Origin: Comamonadaceae bacterium CG12_big_fil_rev_8_21_14_0_65_59_15
Lineage (GTDB): Bacteria > Pseudomonadota > Gammaproteobacteria > Burkholderiales > Burkholderiaceae_C
Assembly: GCA_002786915.1 (NCBI GenBank)
Contig: PCUV01000094.1
Coordinates: 30,264-94,263, forward strand
Direction: 5' to 3'
Length of the DNA stretch: 64,000 nt
Shown here: in pieces, positions 53,982-63,999 of the stretch
Layout of the letters: each line of letters opens with the position of its first letter
How positions within the stretch are numbered: the stretch's first letter is position 1
Position numbers and translations under genes: made by a program
The notes under the pieces: model-generated
Databases searched by the model: none
Seen by the model: only the letters and a program-made list of their open reading frames with translations
What the model was told of the DNA's origin: nothing

Positions 53982-55358
53982 TCACTGCACAGACTCCCAC
54001 GTCGTGCCCACTGCCGTGTCTTTGAGCGCAATGCCGCGCACCAGCAGCTCCTGGCGAATTTGGTCCGCTCGGGCAAAGTTCTTGGCCGCCTTCGCCGCCG
54101 CGCGCTCTGCAATCAGCGCCGCAATGGCAGACTCGTCCAGTCCGGCACCCGCCTGCAAATACGTCTTGGCGTCTTCCTGTAGCAGGCCCAGGCAGCCGCC
54201 CAGCGCCTGCAACAAACCGGCCAGCGCGCCAGAACGTGTGCGATTGACTTCGCCCGCCAAATCAAACAGCACCGCCACCGCTTCGGGCGTGCCAAAGTCT
54301 TCGTCCATGGCAGCTTTGAAGCGCGCTGCGTACAGATTGGTCCAATCAATCGGAGCGCTTTGTGGCGGTACCGCGTCCAGCGTGGTGTACAGGCGGCGCA
54401 AGGCCTGGCGCGCGTCGTCCAGATGCGCGTCGCTGTAATTCAGGGCGCTGCGGTAATGCGCGCGCAGGATGAAAAAGCGCAGCGTTTGAGCGTCGTAGCG
54501 CGCCAGAATTTCGCGGATGGTGAAAAAATTGCCCAGGCTCTTGGACATTTTTTCGTTGTCGCGTGTCACAAACCCGTTATGCATCCACCAGCGCGCCAGC
54601 GGCACCCCATTGGCGCCCTCGCTTTGCGCAATCTCGTTTTCATGGTGCGGAAACTGCAAGTCAGCGCCGCCACCGTGAATATCCACCGTTTGCCCCAACA
54701 ACTCGCCGCACATCGCTGAACACTCAATGTGCCAACCCGGTCGCCCCAGGCCGTAGGCGCTGTCCCACTTGGCGTCCGCCGGCTCCGTGGGCTTGGCCGA
54801 TTTCCAGAGCACAAAATCCAGCGGGTCGGCCTTGCCATCGGCTACCGCCACACGCTCGCCCGCGCGCAATTCGTCCAGCGATTTGCCGCTGAGCTTGCCG
54901 TAGCCGGCAAACTTGCGCACCGCATAGTGCACGTCGCCGTCGCTCCCCTGGTAGGCCAGACCCTTGCCCTGCAAGCGCTCAATCAGCGCCAGCATGGCCG
55001 GCACATGGTCGGTGGCGTGCGGCTCCAGCGTGGGCCGCAACATGCCCAGCGCGTCGGCATCCTGGTGCAGTGCGTCGATCATGCGGCTGGTCAGCGCCCG
55101 GATAGGCTCGCCATTTTCCAGCGCGCGCTTGATGATCTTGTCGTCAATGTCGGTCACGTTGCGCACATGGGTTACCCGGTACCCGCTGGCTTCCAACCAG
55201 CGGCGCACCACGTCAAACGCCATCATCGACCGCGCATGACCCAAATGGCACACGTCGTACACCGTCATGCCGCACACGTACATGCGCACATGCCCGGGTT
55301 CGAGTGAAGAAAACGGCTCGATCTGCCGTGTCAGCGTGTTGAAAATGCGTAAACTCAT
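53982..55358 (-). CDS. cysS: Cysteinyl-tRNA synthetase
   Basis: 458 residues, the usual length. Class I signatures: CHLGHAR (HIGH-type) and [11 protein letters not shown] (KMSKS). Zinc ligands include YVCGMTVYD and [13 protein letters not shown]. The N-terminal extension present up to 55466 in the same frame has no similarity to the family, so ATG 55358 is used. It charges tRNA-Cys. Confidence 0.96.
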   Translation of the reverse strand: MSLRIFNTLTRQIEPFSSLEPGHVRMYVCGMTVYDVCHLGHARSMMAFDVVRRWLEASGYRVTHVRNVTDIDDKIIKRALENGEPIRALTSRMIDALHQDADALGMLRPTLEPHATDHVPAMLALIERLQGKGLAYQGSDGDVHYAVRKFAGYGKLSGKSLDELRAGERVAVADGKADPLDFVLWKSAKPTEPADAKWDSAYGLGRPGWHIECSAMCGELLGQTVDIHGGGADLQFPHHENEIAQSEGANGVPLARWWMHNGFVTRDNEKMSKSLGNFFTIREILARYDAQTLRFFILRAHYRSALNYSDAHLDDARQALRRLYTTLDAVPPQSAPIDWTNLYAARFKAAMDEDFGTPEAVAVLFDLAGEVNRTRSGALAGLLQALGGCLGLLQEDAKTYLQAGAGLDESAIAALIAERAAAKAAKNFARADQIRQELLVRGIALKDTAVGTTWESVQ

Positions 55359-55545
55359 GGGCCAAATCAGATACGGTGAAGCGGGCCGACTGACGGCCAC
55401 TGAGGTCATCCACGCGACAGGGGCAAGGTGCACGCCGCCGCTTTCGGTAGAACGTACGAAAACCACCCCCTCGGGCTACAATGCGCGCCAGTATAAAGCC
55501 GCGCCACCGCCACCCGTATCCTCCCGTATTTAGCTGCATCAATCC

Positions 55546-56592
55546 ATGAAACTCACCCGTTCTGTTGTTTTAATAGCGTTGCGTCTGATTACCTTAGCGG
55601 CTGCCTGTACTGCCTTGACCAGCCAGGCTGATGGCTATGCTGACATCAGCCAATTGGTGAAAAACAATAAATTTGCCGAGGCCCTGACCCAAGTAGATAG
55701 CCAATTGGTCAGCAAACCCACTGACCCGCAGTTACGTTTTTTAAAAGGCGTGATCCAGCGCAACTTGGGCAAACAAAACGAAGCTGTAGCCACCTTCACC
55801 AAGCTCACCCAAGACTATCCGGAGCTGCCTGAACCGTACAACAACCTGGCCGTGCTGTACGCCAGCCAGGGCCAATATGACAAGGCCCGTGCAGCGCTTG
55901 AAATGGCCATCCGCACCAACCCCAGCTACGCCACGGCGCACGAAAACATGGGCGATGTGTATGCCCGCTTGGCCAGCCAAGCCTACAACAAGGCATTGCA
56001 GCTTGACAGCAGCAATCACGCGTTGCCGCCCAAGCTGGCGTTGATTCGTGAAGTGTTCAAACCTAATTTAGCCAACCCCAAGCCAGCTGCGGTCAGCAGC
56101 ACGGCGACGGCGACCGTCACACCAGCACCGGCAACACCCGTGACCGTTAACAAACCCGCGCCGACATCGTCGGCGACGCCAGCCAAACCTGTAACGGCCA
56201 TATCAGCACCGGTCGCAGTGGCTAAACCAATACCGACACCACTCGAGTCAGATGCCAGCAAAGAGGTTGAAGCTGCCGTCATGGCCTGGGCACAGGCCTG
56301 GTCTGACAAAAACATGGAAACCTATTTGGCTGCCTACAGCCGCAACTTTGCCACCCCCAACAATCAACCGCGCAGTGCCTGGGAAAAAGACCGTCGTGAT
56401 CGCATTACTGGCAAGTCACGTATCAGCGTCAAAGTGTCTGAGCTTCGCATCCAGGTCACTGGCAATGAAGCGATCGCCAAGTTCCGCCAAAGCTACAAGG
56501 GGGGCAAATTGTCAGTATCAAGCAGCAAAACCCTCCAGCTAAAAAAACAGGGTTCGCATTGGCTGATCAGTCGGGAATCCACTGGAAGCTAA
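55546..56592 (+). CDS. TPR protein with C-terminal NTF2-like domain
   Basis: 348 residues. A signal peptide-like N-terminus (about 1-28) leads to TPR repeats (about 30-165, with LPEPYNNLAVLYASQGQYDKARAALEMAI). A Pro/Ala/Thr-rich linker (about 180-235) follows, then an NTF2-like domain (about 240-345). This C-terminal module resembles the one fused to L,D-transpeptidases, and the next gene encodes such an enzyme with a similar tail. A periplasmic cell wall role is plausible. Divergent from cysS. Confidence 0.82.
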   Translation: MKLTRSVVLIALRLITLAAACTALTSQADGYADISQLVKNNKFAEALTQVDSQLVSKPTDPQLRFLKGVIQRNLGKQNEAVATFTKLTQDYPELPEPYNNLAVLYASQGQYDKARAALEMAIRTNPSYATAHENMGDVYARLASQAYNKALQLDSSNHALPPKLALIREVFKPNLANPKPAAVSSTATATVTPAPATPVTVNKPAPTSSATPAKPVTAISAPVAVAKPIPTPLESDASKEVEAAVMAWAQAWSDKNMETYLAAYSRNFATPNNQPRSAWEKDRRDRITGKSRISVKVSELRIQVTGNEAIAKFRQSYKGGKLSVSSSKTLQLKKQGSHWLISRESTGS

Positions 56593-56644
56593 GGGTGTTG
56601 ACTTTTGTAGTTTGGGTTGTCGTCCCATTTTGTTGTTAGCACGC

Positions 56645-57925
56645 ATGCCTCGTTTGATACAAAACCTGCTGACCTTTGGACTGCTGGCATTCAGCCTGGG
56701 GCTTGGTACCGGCCAGGCTTGGGGCAAATCAGCTCAACATGGAAAAATTTCCCACCACGTGAAGGCGACCAAAGCAGCGGCCAAACCCGTGCGCCATGTC
56801 ACATTCAATGGGCCGAATGCAGGTTTGGCTGAGGCACGCCTGATCGAGATTTACCAGCTGATCGGCAAAGCGGATACGGCGCGCGCCTTGCTCAAAGCCG
56901 AGCAACTCGTTACAGAGTTCCCGACTTTTGCTCTGGCTCAGTTGGTGTATGGCGACTTGTTGTCGGCGCGCAGTCGCCCGCTCAACCGGTTTGGTGATGT
57001 CCCGGCGGAGCAACTGAAAAACGTCAGCAGCGCCTTGAATGAGCTTCAAGATGAATCGCGCATGCGGCTCAAAGCCCTGCGCGAGCGGCCACCCGCAGGC
57101 ATGGTGCCGGCAGAATTTGTGCAGCTTTCGCGCTATAACAAACACGCTATTGCCGTTGATGCCGACCGCTCGCGTCTGTATTTGTTTGAGAACCGGGGCA
57201 ATGGACTCAGTCTGGTGGCCGACTACTACATCTCAGTGGGGAAATTGGGCATTGAAAAAATGGTGGAAGGTGATCAGCGCACGCCGTTAGGCATTTATTT
57301 CGTCACCAGCAAACTTGATGCGAAAAACCTGAAAGATTTTTACGGCGCTGGTGCGCTGCCCATCAATTACCCGAATGAGCTCGACCTCAAACGCGGCAAA
57401 ACCGGTGGTGGTATCTGGTTGCATGGCTCGCCCCCCGGCGAATTTTCGCGCCGTCCGTTGGCCAGCGACGGCTGTGTGGCACTGGCCAACCCGGATCTGG
57501 AACAAATCATGCGCACGGTGGAAGTCCGCTCCACGCCAGTGCTGATCTCGCGCAGCCTCAAGTGGGTGCCGCCGCAAAGTATGCAACCCCGTTTTCAGGA
57601 GTTCAAAACCCATTTGGATGCCTGGCTCAAGGCCAAATCCGCAGGGGACGTCAACCAGTTCAGCCAGTTTTACGCGCCCGACTTCAACAACGGGAAGACC
57701 TTGACCGAGTGGCTACCCAAGCTGCGCAACCAAGTGGCAGCGGTGCAGGGGCGCCAACTGGCCATCAAAGACCTGTCGCTGTTGCATTGGGTCGATACCA
57801 GCGAAACCATGGTGGTCACTTTTGGTGAAGTGGCGGCCGGCCAACGCAGTGGCAGCACCCTGCGCCAATACTGGAGTCGGCAGCAGAATCAATGGAAAAT
57901 TATTCACGAAGGAGTGATCGGATGA
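56645..57925 (+). CDS. L,D-transpeptidase (YkuD family) with NTF2-like tail
   Basis: 426 residues. A signal peptide (about 1-26) is followed by a helical region and a YkuD domain (about 165-300). Catalytic residues are His260 (WLHGSP) and Cys277 in LASDGCVAL, where the His of the common SHGC form is replaced by Asp as in some family members. The last 110 residues form an NTF2-like domain. Enzymes of this family cross-link peptidoglycan or attach lipoproteins to it in the periplasm. The stop overlaps the cyclophilin start (ATGA at 57922). Confidence 0.9.
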   Translation: MPRLIQNLLTFGLLAFSLGLGTGQAWGKSAQHGKISHHVKATKAAAKPVRHVTFNGPNAGLAEARLIEIYQLIGKADTARALLKAEQLVTEFPTFALAQLVYGDLLSARSRPLNRFGDVPAEQLKNVSSALNELQDESRMRLKALRERPPAGMVPAEFVQLSRYNKHAIAVDADRSRLYLFENRGNGLSLVADYYISVGKLGIEKMVEGDQRTPLGIYFVTSKLDAKNLKDFYGAGALPINYPNELDLKRGKTGGGIWLHGSPPGEFSRRPLASDGCVALANPDLEQIMRTVEVRSTPVLISRSLKWVPPQSMQPRFQEFKTHLDAWLKAKSAGDVNQFSQFYAPDFNNGKTLTEWLPKLRNQVAAVQGRQLAIKDLSLLHWVDTSETMVVTFGEVAAGQRSGSTLRQYWSRQQNQWKIIHEGVIG

Positions 57926-58608
57926 ACAACAAGTCATTGACCAGAGTGGCGCGCACTTCGATTGCGTGTGTGGCTCTTTATAGCGTCTTAACCTTGGCGC
58001 TGGCAGAAGAGCTTCGCCAGGTCAAACTGACCACCAGTATGGGCGACATCGTGGTTGAGCTGTACTCTGAGAAAGCGCCCAAGACGGTGGCCAACTTTTT
58101 GCAGTATGTGAAAGACAAGCACTATGACGGCACCATCTTTCACCGTGTGATTGGCAACTTCATGATCCAGGGCGGCGGTTTTGACGCCAACTATGTGCAA
58201 AAGCCAACGCGCGCGCCGGTTGAGCACGAAGGCCGACAGGCGCTTGAAAAAGGCGGCCCGCGCAACGTGCCCGGCACGCTGGCCATGGCGCGCACCAGCG
58301 ATCCACAGTCGGCCACGGCTCAGTTTTTCATCAACGTCAAGGCCAACGGCTTTCTAGACCCCGTGCTGATTCCACCCGGTGACCCGGTGCCCGAGTTTCA
58401 GTACCAGGGCGAAACCTACCGCAATGTGCCGCGCGCAGAGTTGTTGAACGCCAACAAGCTGTTTGGCTACACCGTGTTTGGCCGCGTCATCTCCGGCATG
58501 GACGTGGTCGAAAAAATCAAGTCCACCCCCACGGGCTCGGGCGGTCCCTTTCCCACCGACGTTCCCAAGACAGCCGTACTCATCCAATCCGCAACTCTGG
58601 TGAAATAA
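57922..58608 (+). CDS. Periplasmic peptidyl-prolyl cis-trans isomerase (cyclophilin)
   Basis: 228 residues. A signal peptide (about 1-30, cleavage near LALAEE) precedes the cyclophilin fold with [16 protein letters not shown] and [19 protein letters not shown], the active-site segments. A longer loop (PPGDPVPEFQYQGETYRN) distinguishes it from the cytoplasmic copy. It helps fold proteins in the periplasm. It is translationally coupled to the transpeptidase gene. Confidence 0.93.
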   Translation: MNNKSLTRVARTSIACVALYSVLTLALAEELRQVKLTTSMGDIVVELYSEKAPKTVANFLQYVKDKHYDGTIFHRVIGNFMIQGGGFDANYVQKPTRAPVEHEGRQALEKGGPRNVPGTLAMARTSDPQSATAQFFINVKANGFLDPVLIPPGDPVPEFQYQGETYRNVPRAELLNANKLFGYTVFGRVISGMDVVEKIKSTPTGSGGPFPTDVPKTAVLIQSATLVK

Positions 58609-58611
58609 ATC

Positions 58612-59118
58612 ATGAGCAACCCACAAGTCGAACTGCATATTGCCAACTACGGCACCATCACGCTGGAGCTTGATCAGGACAAGGCCCCCAAGTCGGTGGC
58701 CAACTTTTTGAGCTACGTGAACAAGGGGCATTACAACAACACGATTTTTCACCGTGTCATTCCCAACTTCATGATCCAGGGTGGCGGCATGGAACCCGGC
58801 ATGGGTCAAAAAAGTACCGACACACCGATCACCAACGAAGCCAACAACGGTCTGAAAAATGTCAAATACAGCGTGGCCATGGCGCGCACCGGTGACCCAC
58901 ATTCGGCCACCGCGCAGTTCTTCATCAACGTCACCGACAACAGTTTCCTGAACCACACGGCACCGAGCCAGCAGGGTTGGGGCTACGCGGTGTTTGGCAA
59001 AGTGGTGGTCGGCACCGACGTGGTGGACAAGATCAAGGGCGTCAAAACCGGTCGCAAGGGTTACCACGACGACGTGCCGGTCGAAGACGTGGTGATTGAA
59101 AAGGCGGTTGCCCTCTGA
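58612..59118 (+). CDS. ppiB: Cytoplasmic peptidyl-prolyl isomerase B
   Basis: 168 residues, no signal peptide. The cyclophilin motifs [16 protein letters not shown] and [20 protein letters not shown] are intact. It starts three bases after the periplasmic paralogue, so the pair forms a tandem with one copy for each compartment. The stop overlaps the likely start of lpxH (CTGA). Confidence 0.95.
   Translation: MSNPQVELHIANYGTITLELDQDKAPKSVANFLSYVNKGHYNNTIFHRVIPNFMIQGGGMEPGMGQKSTDTPITNEANNGLKNVKYSVAMARTGDPHSATAQFFINVTDNSFLNHTAPSQQGWGYAVFGKVVVGTDVVDKIKGVKTGRKGYHDDVPVEDVVIEKAVAL
59101..59107 (+). promoter_or_regulatory. Ribosome-binding-like site for the CTG start of lpxH
   Basis: aaggcgg lies seven bases upstream of CTG 59115. 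No ATG, GTG or TTG lies in frame before the essential DLH motif, so this site supports the unusual start. Confidence 0.4.
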
Positions 59119-59942
59119 AACGTACCTGCCGGCAGACGCCTGAGCTGAAGGCACCGGCGCACTGGCGCTGCGTTGATTTCATTTCAGACCTGCACCTGCA
59201 AGCCAGCCAGCCCAAGACTTTTCAGGCTTGGCAACGCTATCTGGCGCACACCCCAGCCGACGCGGTGTTAATCCTGGGTGACCTGTTTGAGGTCTGGGTG
59301 GGCGACGACACCGTTGCCCTGCAAGGTGCAGCGGGGGCCAACGATGCCCCGTGCTTTGAGCTGCAATGCCAGCGGGTACTGGCACAAGCGTCGCAACGCC
59401 TGGCGCTGTACTTTATGCACGGCAACCGCGACTTTCTATTGGGCTCGACGTTTGCCAGCGCCTGCAGCATGACGTTGCTGGACGACCCCACCGTGCTGGT
59501 GTTTGACGCGCAGCGCTGGCTGCTGTCGCACGGCGATGCACTGTGCCTGGACGATACCGACTACCAGCAGTTCCGCGCCCTGGTGCGCTCTGCGTCGTGG
59601 CAACAAGACTTTCTGGCCCAGTCGCTTTCGCAACGCCAGGCCGTGGCGCGTGATTTGCGTGCGCAAAGCCGGGCCCGCAAAGCCAGCGGTGCAGCTTATG
59701 CCGATGTGGACCGCAGCGCTGCGCTGCACTGGCTGCAAGAATACGATGCCACCACGCTGATCCACGGCCACACCCATTTGCCGGCCGACCACACGCTGCA
59801 CAGCGCCGATGGTCACACGTACCAGCGCCGCGTGCTCAGCGACTGGGACGCCAGCGCCCTGCCGCCGAGGCTACAGGTGCTGCGGCTGCAGCGCGCACAG
59901 GCACCGCAGCGCATCAACCTGACGACGTCAAGGCTTGAGTAA
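59115..59942 (+). CDS. lpxH: UDP-2,3-diacylglucosamine diphosphatase LpxH
   Basis: 275 residues counted from CTG 59115. Metal-binding motifs are all present: [36 protein letters not shown] and IHGHTHLP. The enzyme makes lipid X in lipid A synthesis at the membrane. The open frame upstream of the DLH motif has no ATG, GTG or TTG. The first such codon, GTG 59265, would remove the DLH metal ligands. CTG 59115 overlaps the ppiB stop as CTGA, mimicking the usual ATGA coupling, and has aaggcgg upstream. The end overlaps the convergent DUF349 gene by 15 bases. Confidence 0.9.
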   Translation: MKRTCRQTPELKAPAHWRCVDFISDLHLQASQPKTFQAWQRYLAHTPADAVLILGDLFEVWVGDDTVALQGAAGANDAPCFELQCQRVLAQASQRLALYFMHGNRDFLLGSTFASACSMTLLDDPTVLVFDAQRWLLSHGDALCLDDTDYQQFRALVRSASWQQDFLAQSLSQRQAVARDLRAQSRARKASGAAYADVDRSAALHWLQEYDATTLIHGHTHLPADHTLHSADGHTYQRRVLSDWDASALPPRLQVLRLQRAQAPQRINLTTSRLE

Positions 59943-62702
59943 CACCTTGAGCGCGTTTTGCAGGCGGCGTGCCGCCGCTGCGGCAAACGCACCGGCCATC
60001 ACCGTGGCGCTGTCCTGACCCCAGGTTTCACGCGGCGCGGGGTCGTTACGCCGGGTGAGCAACTGCAACTGCAACATGCGCCGCTCGCTCAGGTGTTCCG
60101 CCGGTGTGGGCACCTCGGCGGCCATTTCCAGGCGCAGCAGCGCGGTACCCGCATCACCGGTGGACGCGGCAGAAATGGCCTTGAGCCAACCCGCACGGGT
60201 GGCCGGACTGACCCGCGCGCCCAACTCCTGCACGCCGGGCACGGCGCTGGCGTCACGTTTTTCCCAGGCCGTCAACAACTGCGTCAACGCCTCACCATGT
60301 GCCTGCGCGGCCAGCTTGCGCAGTGCAAACTGCGCCTGCTCCAGCGCGTCGCGCTGGGCGCGAAAAGCCGCATCGCCCAGACGGGGTGCCAGCGCACGTT
60401 CGCCCATGACCAGACCGCGATCGTCGCGCCGCCCAGCGTCGCGCGCCATGTCGCGCCCGGGTTTGCGTGCGCCGTCTGCGCGGTCGCCAAACTTGCCGCT
60501 GCGCGGTGCTGCGACGACTTCCCGGCGCATACCGGGCCGGTCATCACCGCGCATCGCCACCACCGGCTTGCGCGCGGGCACGGATTGCGCAGGCGCGCTG
60601 GCGGCAGGCGTAGCGCTGTCAATGGCTACGTTGACATGCGCTGCCGCTGGTGTGTCGGCGCTACCCTCAGAACTTGGTGTGCTGGGCGCGGCAGCCTGTG
60701 CCACATCACTAGCTGCTTCATTGTTAGTCGCTTCTTGCGCTTGCTGCGCTTGGGCTACAAGTTCTTTTTCTTCAGAAGTCTGAGCACTGGCTGCAACGAC
60801 CGCCTGGGCCTGTGCTTGGCCACGCAGTGCTGCCTCGAGTGCAGCCATGGCGCTGCGAATGGCCTGTGCATCACCCGACGCGTTGGCCGTCTGTAGCGCC
60901 TTAGATGCGTTCAGCACGCCCTGGTCGATGGCGTTCAGGGCGCTTTGCGCGCGCTCGCGCTCGGCACTCTTGCGCTGGAAAGCCTCATCGATCGGCTTGC
61001 GAAACGCGTCCCACAGCTTTTGCTCCTGGCGCCGCTCCACCGGCACGCGGTGCGCTTCGGCCTGCCAGCGTTGCTGCAAGGCCTTGACCGCGTCGATGCG
61101 CAGGTTGTCTTGCGCGCCCAACGCGCGGGCTTCTTCGATCATCAAGTGACGCACCGCCAGGCTGTCTTTTTGCAACGCCTCCAGAGGAGCCGCCGCCTCG
61201 TCGATGGCCGCCTTCCACAGCGGCTGCAACTCGGCAAACATTTTTTCACCCACGTGACCACAGGCACGCCAACGGTCGCCAAACTGGTACAGCACGCGGT
61301 TAAAGCCCTTCCAGTCGTCGTCCAGCGCACTGCGGTTGGCCGCAGCCCAAGCCTTGACTTCATCGATCAGCGCCAGCCTTTGCGCGCGGTGCTCGGCGGT
61401 TTCGGCCTTGAGTTTGTCCAGCCAGGCCTCGACCACCTTGTGCGCTTCATTGCACGCGTCATCAAAACGCTTCCACAGCGCATGGTTGGGAATACCGCCT
61501 TGATCGGTCTGCTTCCACTGTTCACGCAGCTGGCGCAGCGTTTCCTGCATCTTGCGCCCGCCGATCGCCTGCCCGTCTGGGCGCTTGAGCAAGCCTTCAG
61601 CCTTGACCACCAGTTCTTCACGCAACTGGTCGGCACGCCAACGCTGCCAGCCTTCGAGCTCGCCCGCGGCGGCCAGTGCGGCGTGCGCCTGGTTTTCCAG
61701 CTTGTCGTCGATCAGCCGACCAAACTCCTTGAGCGCGTTGCGCAGGGCATTGGCGGCACCCGCGCTAGCCTTGCCGTGACCTTGGGCAACTTCCTTTTCC
61801 AGCACCGACAGCGCATCGCTCACGCTAGCCGTGGCGCGGGCCTTGACTTCAGGGTCCACCGGCGTTTTGGCGGGCTTGGGCGCAGGCTCGAGTGCTATGC
61901 CACGCGCCAGGCGCAATTCATCGGCCCAGACCGGCACTGGCGGCAGCGGCGCGCTAGCGTCTTCCGATGCCTTGATGGTCTGCGCCAGCGCACCCTCAAA
62001 CGCCTCCCACACCAACGCCAGTTGCGCCTGCGACGCCTGCAACAGCGGCGGAAATTTGACATCGACACTGGGCCAATTGGCATCGGCGGCCAACGCAGCA
62101 GCTTCGGTCTGCCAATGGGACACGTCGTCGGCCAGGGCCACCTGCACCGCCTGCGCGTCGCGCCACGGTTTGGTGGACAGCACCTCGATGCGCTGCGCCA
62201 CCAGCACGGCCGCTTCGCGCTGCACCTGCACGCGGTGTTGCAAATCTTCGATGGCACGCACGCGCTCCATCAGTTGGCTTTTAAGTTCTGCTAACGGTTC
62301 CTTGCTTAAGGGGGCACCCGCCTTGGCCGCATCACGCTGCCAAGCCAGCGCATCGGCCAGATTGAGTTTTGGCAGCGCCAGCAAGGCACGGGCCTTGTCG
62401 GCCCAGTCCTGAGCGATGGATGCCTGTTGCTTGCTACGCTTGATTTCATCAAGACGCTCGCGCAGCAACTTGGCCGCGCCCTTGTCTTTGCCACTGAGCT
62501 CCTTGAAGACTTGCTGCATGTGTTCAACGCTTGGGTCACTGGCCAGCCAGGCACGGATGCAGGCCATGCGCTCGCCCGAAGTCGGTGCTGAAAATGCGCC
62601 GTGGGCTATCGCGTCCAGCGGATGCGCGTCGTGCGCGGGCGTCCCCACCACAGGAGCATCGTTTAAGGGGGCGGCCGGTTGGTTTTTGGAAAAGGGAAAC
62701 AT
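59928..62702 (-). CDS. DUF349-domain protein
   Basis: 924 residues, mostly helical and coiled coil. Repeated DUF349 segments have pattern LREQWKQTDQGGIPNHALWKRFDDACNEAHK and LQQRWQAEAHRVPVERRQEQKLWDAFRKPIDEAF. Function of this family is poorly known. The C-terminal third has a basic, low-complexity linker (RPGMRREVVAAPRSGKFGDR). ATG 62702 is chosen because the longer frame to 62858 adds residues unlike the family. The gene ends 15 bases inside the lpxH end. Confidence 0.85.
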   Translation of the reverse strand: MFPFSKNQPAAPLNDAPVVGTPAHDAHPLDAIAHGAFSAPTSGERMACIRAWLASDPSVEHMQQVFKELSGKDKGAAKLLRERLDEIKRSKQQASIAQDWADKARALLALPKLNLADALAWQRDAAKAGAPLSKEPLAELKSQLMERVRAIEDLQHRVQVQREAAVLVAQRIEVLSTKPWRDAQAVQVALADDVSHWQTEAAALAADANWPSVDVKFPPLLQASQAQLALVWEAFEGALAQTIKASEDASAPLPPVPVWADELRLARGIALEPAPKPAKTPVDPEVKARATASVSDALSVLEKEVAQGHGKASAGAANALRNALKEFGRLIDDKLENQAHAALAAAGELEGWQRWRADQLREELVVKAEGLLKRPDGQAIGGRKMQETLRQLREQWKQTDQGGIPNHALWKRFDDACNEAHKVVEAWLDKLKAETAEHRAQRLALIDEVKAWAAANRSALDDDWKGFNRVLYQFGDRWRACGHVGEKMFAELQPLWKAAIDEAAAPLEALQKDSLAVRHLMIEEARALGAQDNLRIDAVKALQQRWQAEAHRVPVERRQEQKLWDAFRKPIDEAFQRKSAERERAQSALNAIDQGVLNASKALQTANASGDAQAIRSAMAALEAALRGQAQAQAVVAASAQTSEEKELVAQAQQAQEATNNEAASDVAQAAAPSTPSSEGSADTPAAAHVNVAIDSATPAASAPAQSVPARKPVVAMRGDDRPGMRREVVAAPRSGKFGDRADGARKPGRDMARDAGRRDDRGLVMGERALAPRLGDAAFRAQRDALEQAQFALRKLAAQAHGEALTQLLTAWEKRDASAVPGVQELGARVSPATRAGWLKAISAASTGDAGTALLRLEMAAEVPTPAEHLSERRMLQLQLLTRRNDPAPRETWGQDSATVMAGAFAAAAARRLQNALKVLLKP

Positions 62703-63030
62703 CGAATGAGCGCAAACAAATAAATGAATATCCGCCATGGGCAGCGGGAATAGGGCAGCTATTTTCGCCGGGTTTGCAGCCCATGCCAAAAACAATTGCA
62801 TCGGGGTGCGATTCGAAGTGGTGTATCGGAGCAAAATTCTGGGGCATCCACTTGACATCCGGCTTTTGGAATGGAGTCATTGGGGGTCATCAGTTCAAGG
62901 CAAAAACCAACGATTTCCAGGTACGGCGCGGCGACTGATCCAGTCGCCGCGCCGTGCATCGATGTTTTCAAATACACATGCACCCTGCGCTGTTTCAGAC
63001 GCAGCAGCACCAACCCGCAGCGCTGGCGGC
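62703..63030. other. 328-base intergenic region
   Basis: Between the DUF349 gene and the end of the DUF748 gene, both on the minus strand. It holds the hairpin at 62923-62955. The short frames found here resemble nothing known to me. The rest should include the promoter of the DUF349 gene, but no clear -35/-10 pair is seen. Confidence 0.6.
62923..62955 (-). terminator. Perfect 14-bp hairpin downstream of the DUF748 gene
   Basis: acggcgcggcgact and agtcgccgcgccgt form a 14-bp perfect stem around a 5-base loop, 75 bases after the DUF748 stop. The stem is very GC-rich. No T-run follows on either strand, so it may terminate weakly or protect the 3' end. Confidence 0.6.
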
Positions 63031-63999
63031 TCATTGCGCCGCCAAATGAAGCTCGGCGTGCGGCTGCCACTTGACATCCGGGGTGACAACTTTGACAGCG
63101 CCCAAAAACAGGCGCTCCATGGGCAACTTCTGGCTGGCCAGGTGGTCGCGCACGGCCACGCCACGCTGCAAGGCCAGCGCCTGCATGGTCGCCTCGGTGG
63201 CGTCCAGATGGCTCAGCAGCAAGGCTTCCATCTCGGGCACGGGGAGGTCTTTGGCCAGGCCAATCAGGTTGCGCGGTTTGGGAAAATCCGCGCGCTTATA
63301 GACCACCTTGAGCAGCGCCGGGTACTCCTGCGGCGTGACCTGTGGCACGACGGGTTGCCCTTGCGCTGCCTGCGCTACAGCGGCACCCAGGCCGCGCCGC
63401 TTCTCGTTGTGTACCAGCGTTTGCAACTGCGCACGTTTATAAGCGTCGCGCTCAGCCTGTAGGCTGGCCGTGCCCACCACGGTCATTTTCAGCGCCGGGC
63501 GGTCTTGCAGCGCCTTGGCCACTTTGCCCAGGCTGGCCTTGGCGGCGTCGGTCAACACGGCAGAACCGGCGTCAAACGGCACGCTGCTGAGCTCGTCGCC
63601 GCCGCCGCCAAAGGCATTGGCCAGCAGGCTGAACGGTGCCGTGATGGCCTTGACGATCAGGTTGCCGATCACCTTGAACACCAGCGGCAACAGGCGGAAC
63701 TGCGGGTCGTTGAGCGAGCCACTGATCGGCAGATCAATGTCGATCACCCCGTTGCGGTCGGCCAGCAGCGCCACCGCCAGCTTGACCGGCAGCGTGTTGA
63801 CCGCGTTGGGGATGGCGTCGCCAAACTTGAGCTGGTTAAGCACCACCTTGTTGTTGGCGCTAAGCTGGCCGTCGGGTTGCACCTTGTAAGTGACATCCAC
63901 GCTGAGCTTGCCACGCTCGATGCCATAGCCCGCGTAGCGCGCCGAGTAGGTGGACAACGGCGCCAGCTCTAGGTCACGCACCTTGCCGCTGATGTCCAG
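63031..63999 (-). CDS. DUF748-domain (AsmA-like) protein, C-terminal part
   Basis: The gene continues past 64000, so the start is outside the window. The visible 322 residues include LDISGKVRDLELAPLSTYSARYAGY, the repeat core typical of DUF748 proteins. LPISGSLNDPQFRLLPLVFKVI follows, then FDAGSAVLTDAAKASLGKVAKAL, which resembles an OmpA-like segment. AsmA-like proteins span the envelope and are linked to lipid transport and outer membrane upkeep. The last 20 residues are polar. The C-terminus is complete. Confidence 0.85.
   Translation of the reverse strand: MDISGKVRDLELAPLSTYSARYAGYGIERGKLSVDVTYKVQPDGQLSANNKVVLNQLKFGDAIPNAVNTLPVKLAVALLADRNGVIDIDLPISGSLNDPQFRLLPLVFKVIGNLIVKAITAPFSLLANAFGGGGDELSSVPFDAGSAVLTDAAKASLGKVAKALQDRPALKMTVVGTASLQAERDAYKRAQLQTLVHNEKRRGLGAAVAQAAQGQPVVPQVTPQEYPALLKVVYKRADFPKPRNLIGLAKDLPVPEMEALLLSHLDATEATMQALALQRGVAVRDHLASQKLPMERLFLGAVKVVTPDVKWQPHAELHLAAQ

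Noticed and set aside
60945-62294. 449-codon plus-strand frame opposite the DUF349 gene
   Set aside because: Antisense shadow of a clear gene. Its translation shows no domain.
62536-62880. Minus-strand frame with PDVKW, as in the DUF748 end
   Set aside because: It runs into the DUF349 coding region in another frame. The shared 15-base string ccacttgacatccgg may be chance and gives no other similarity.
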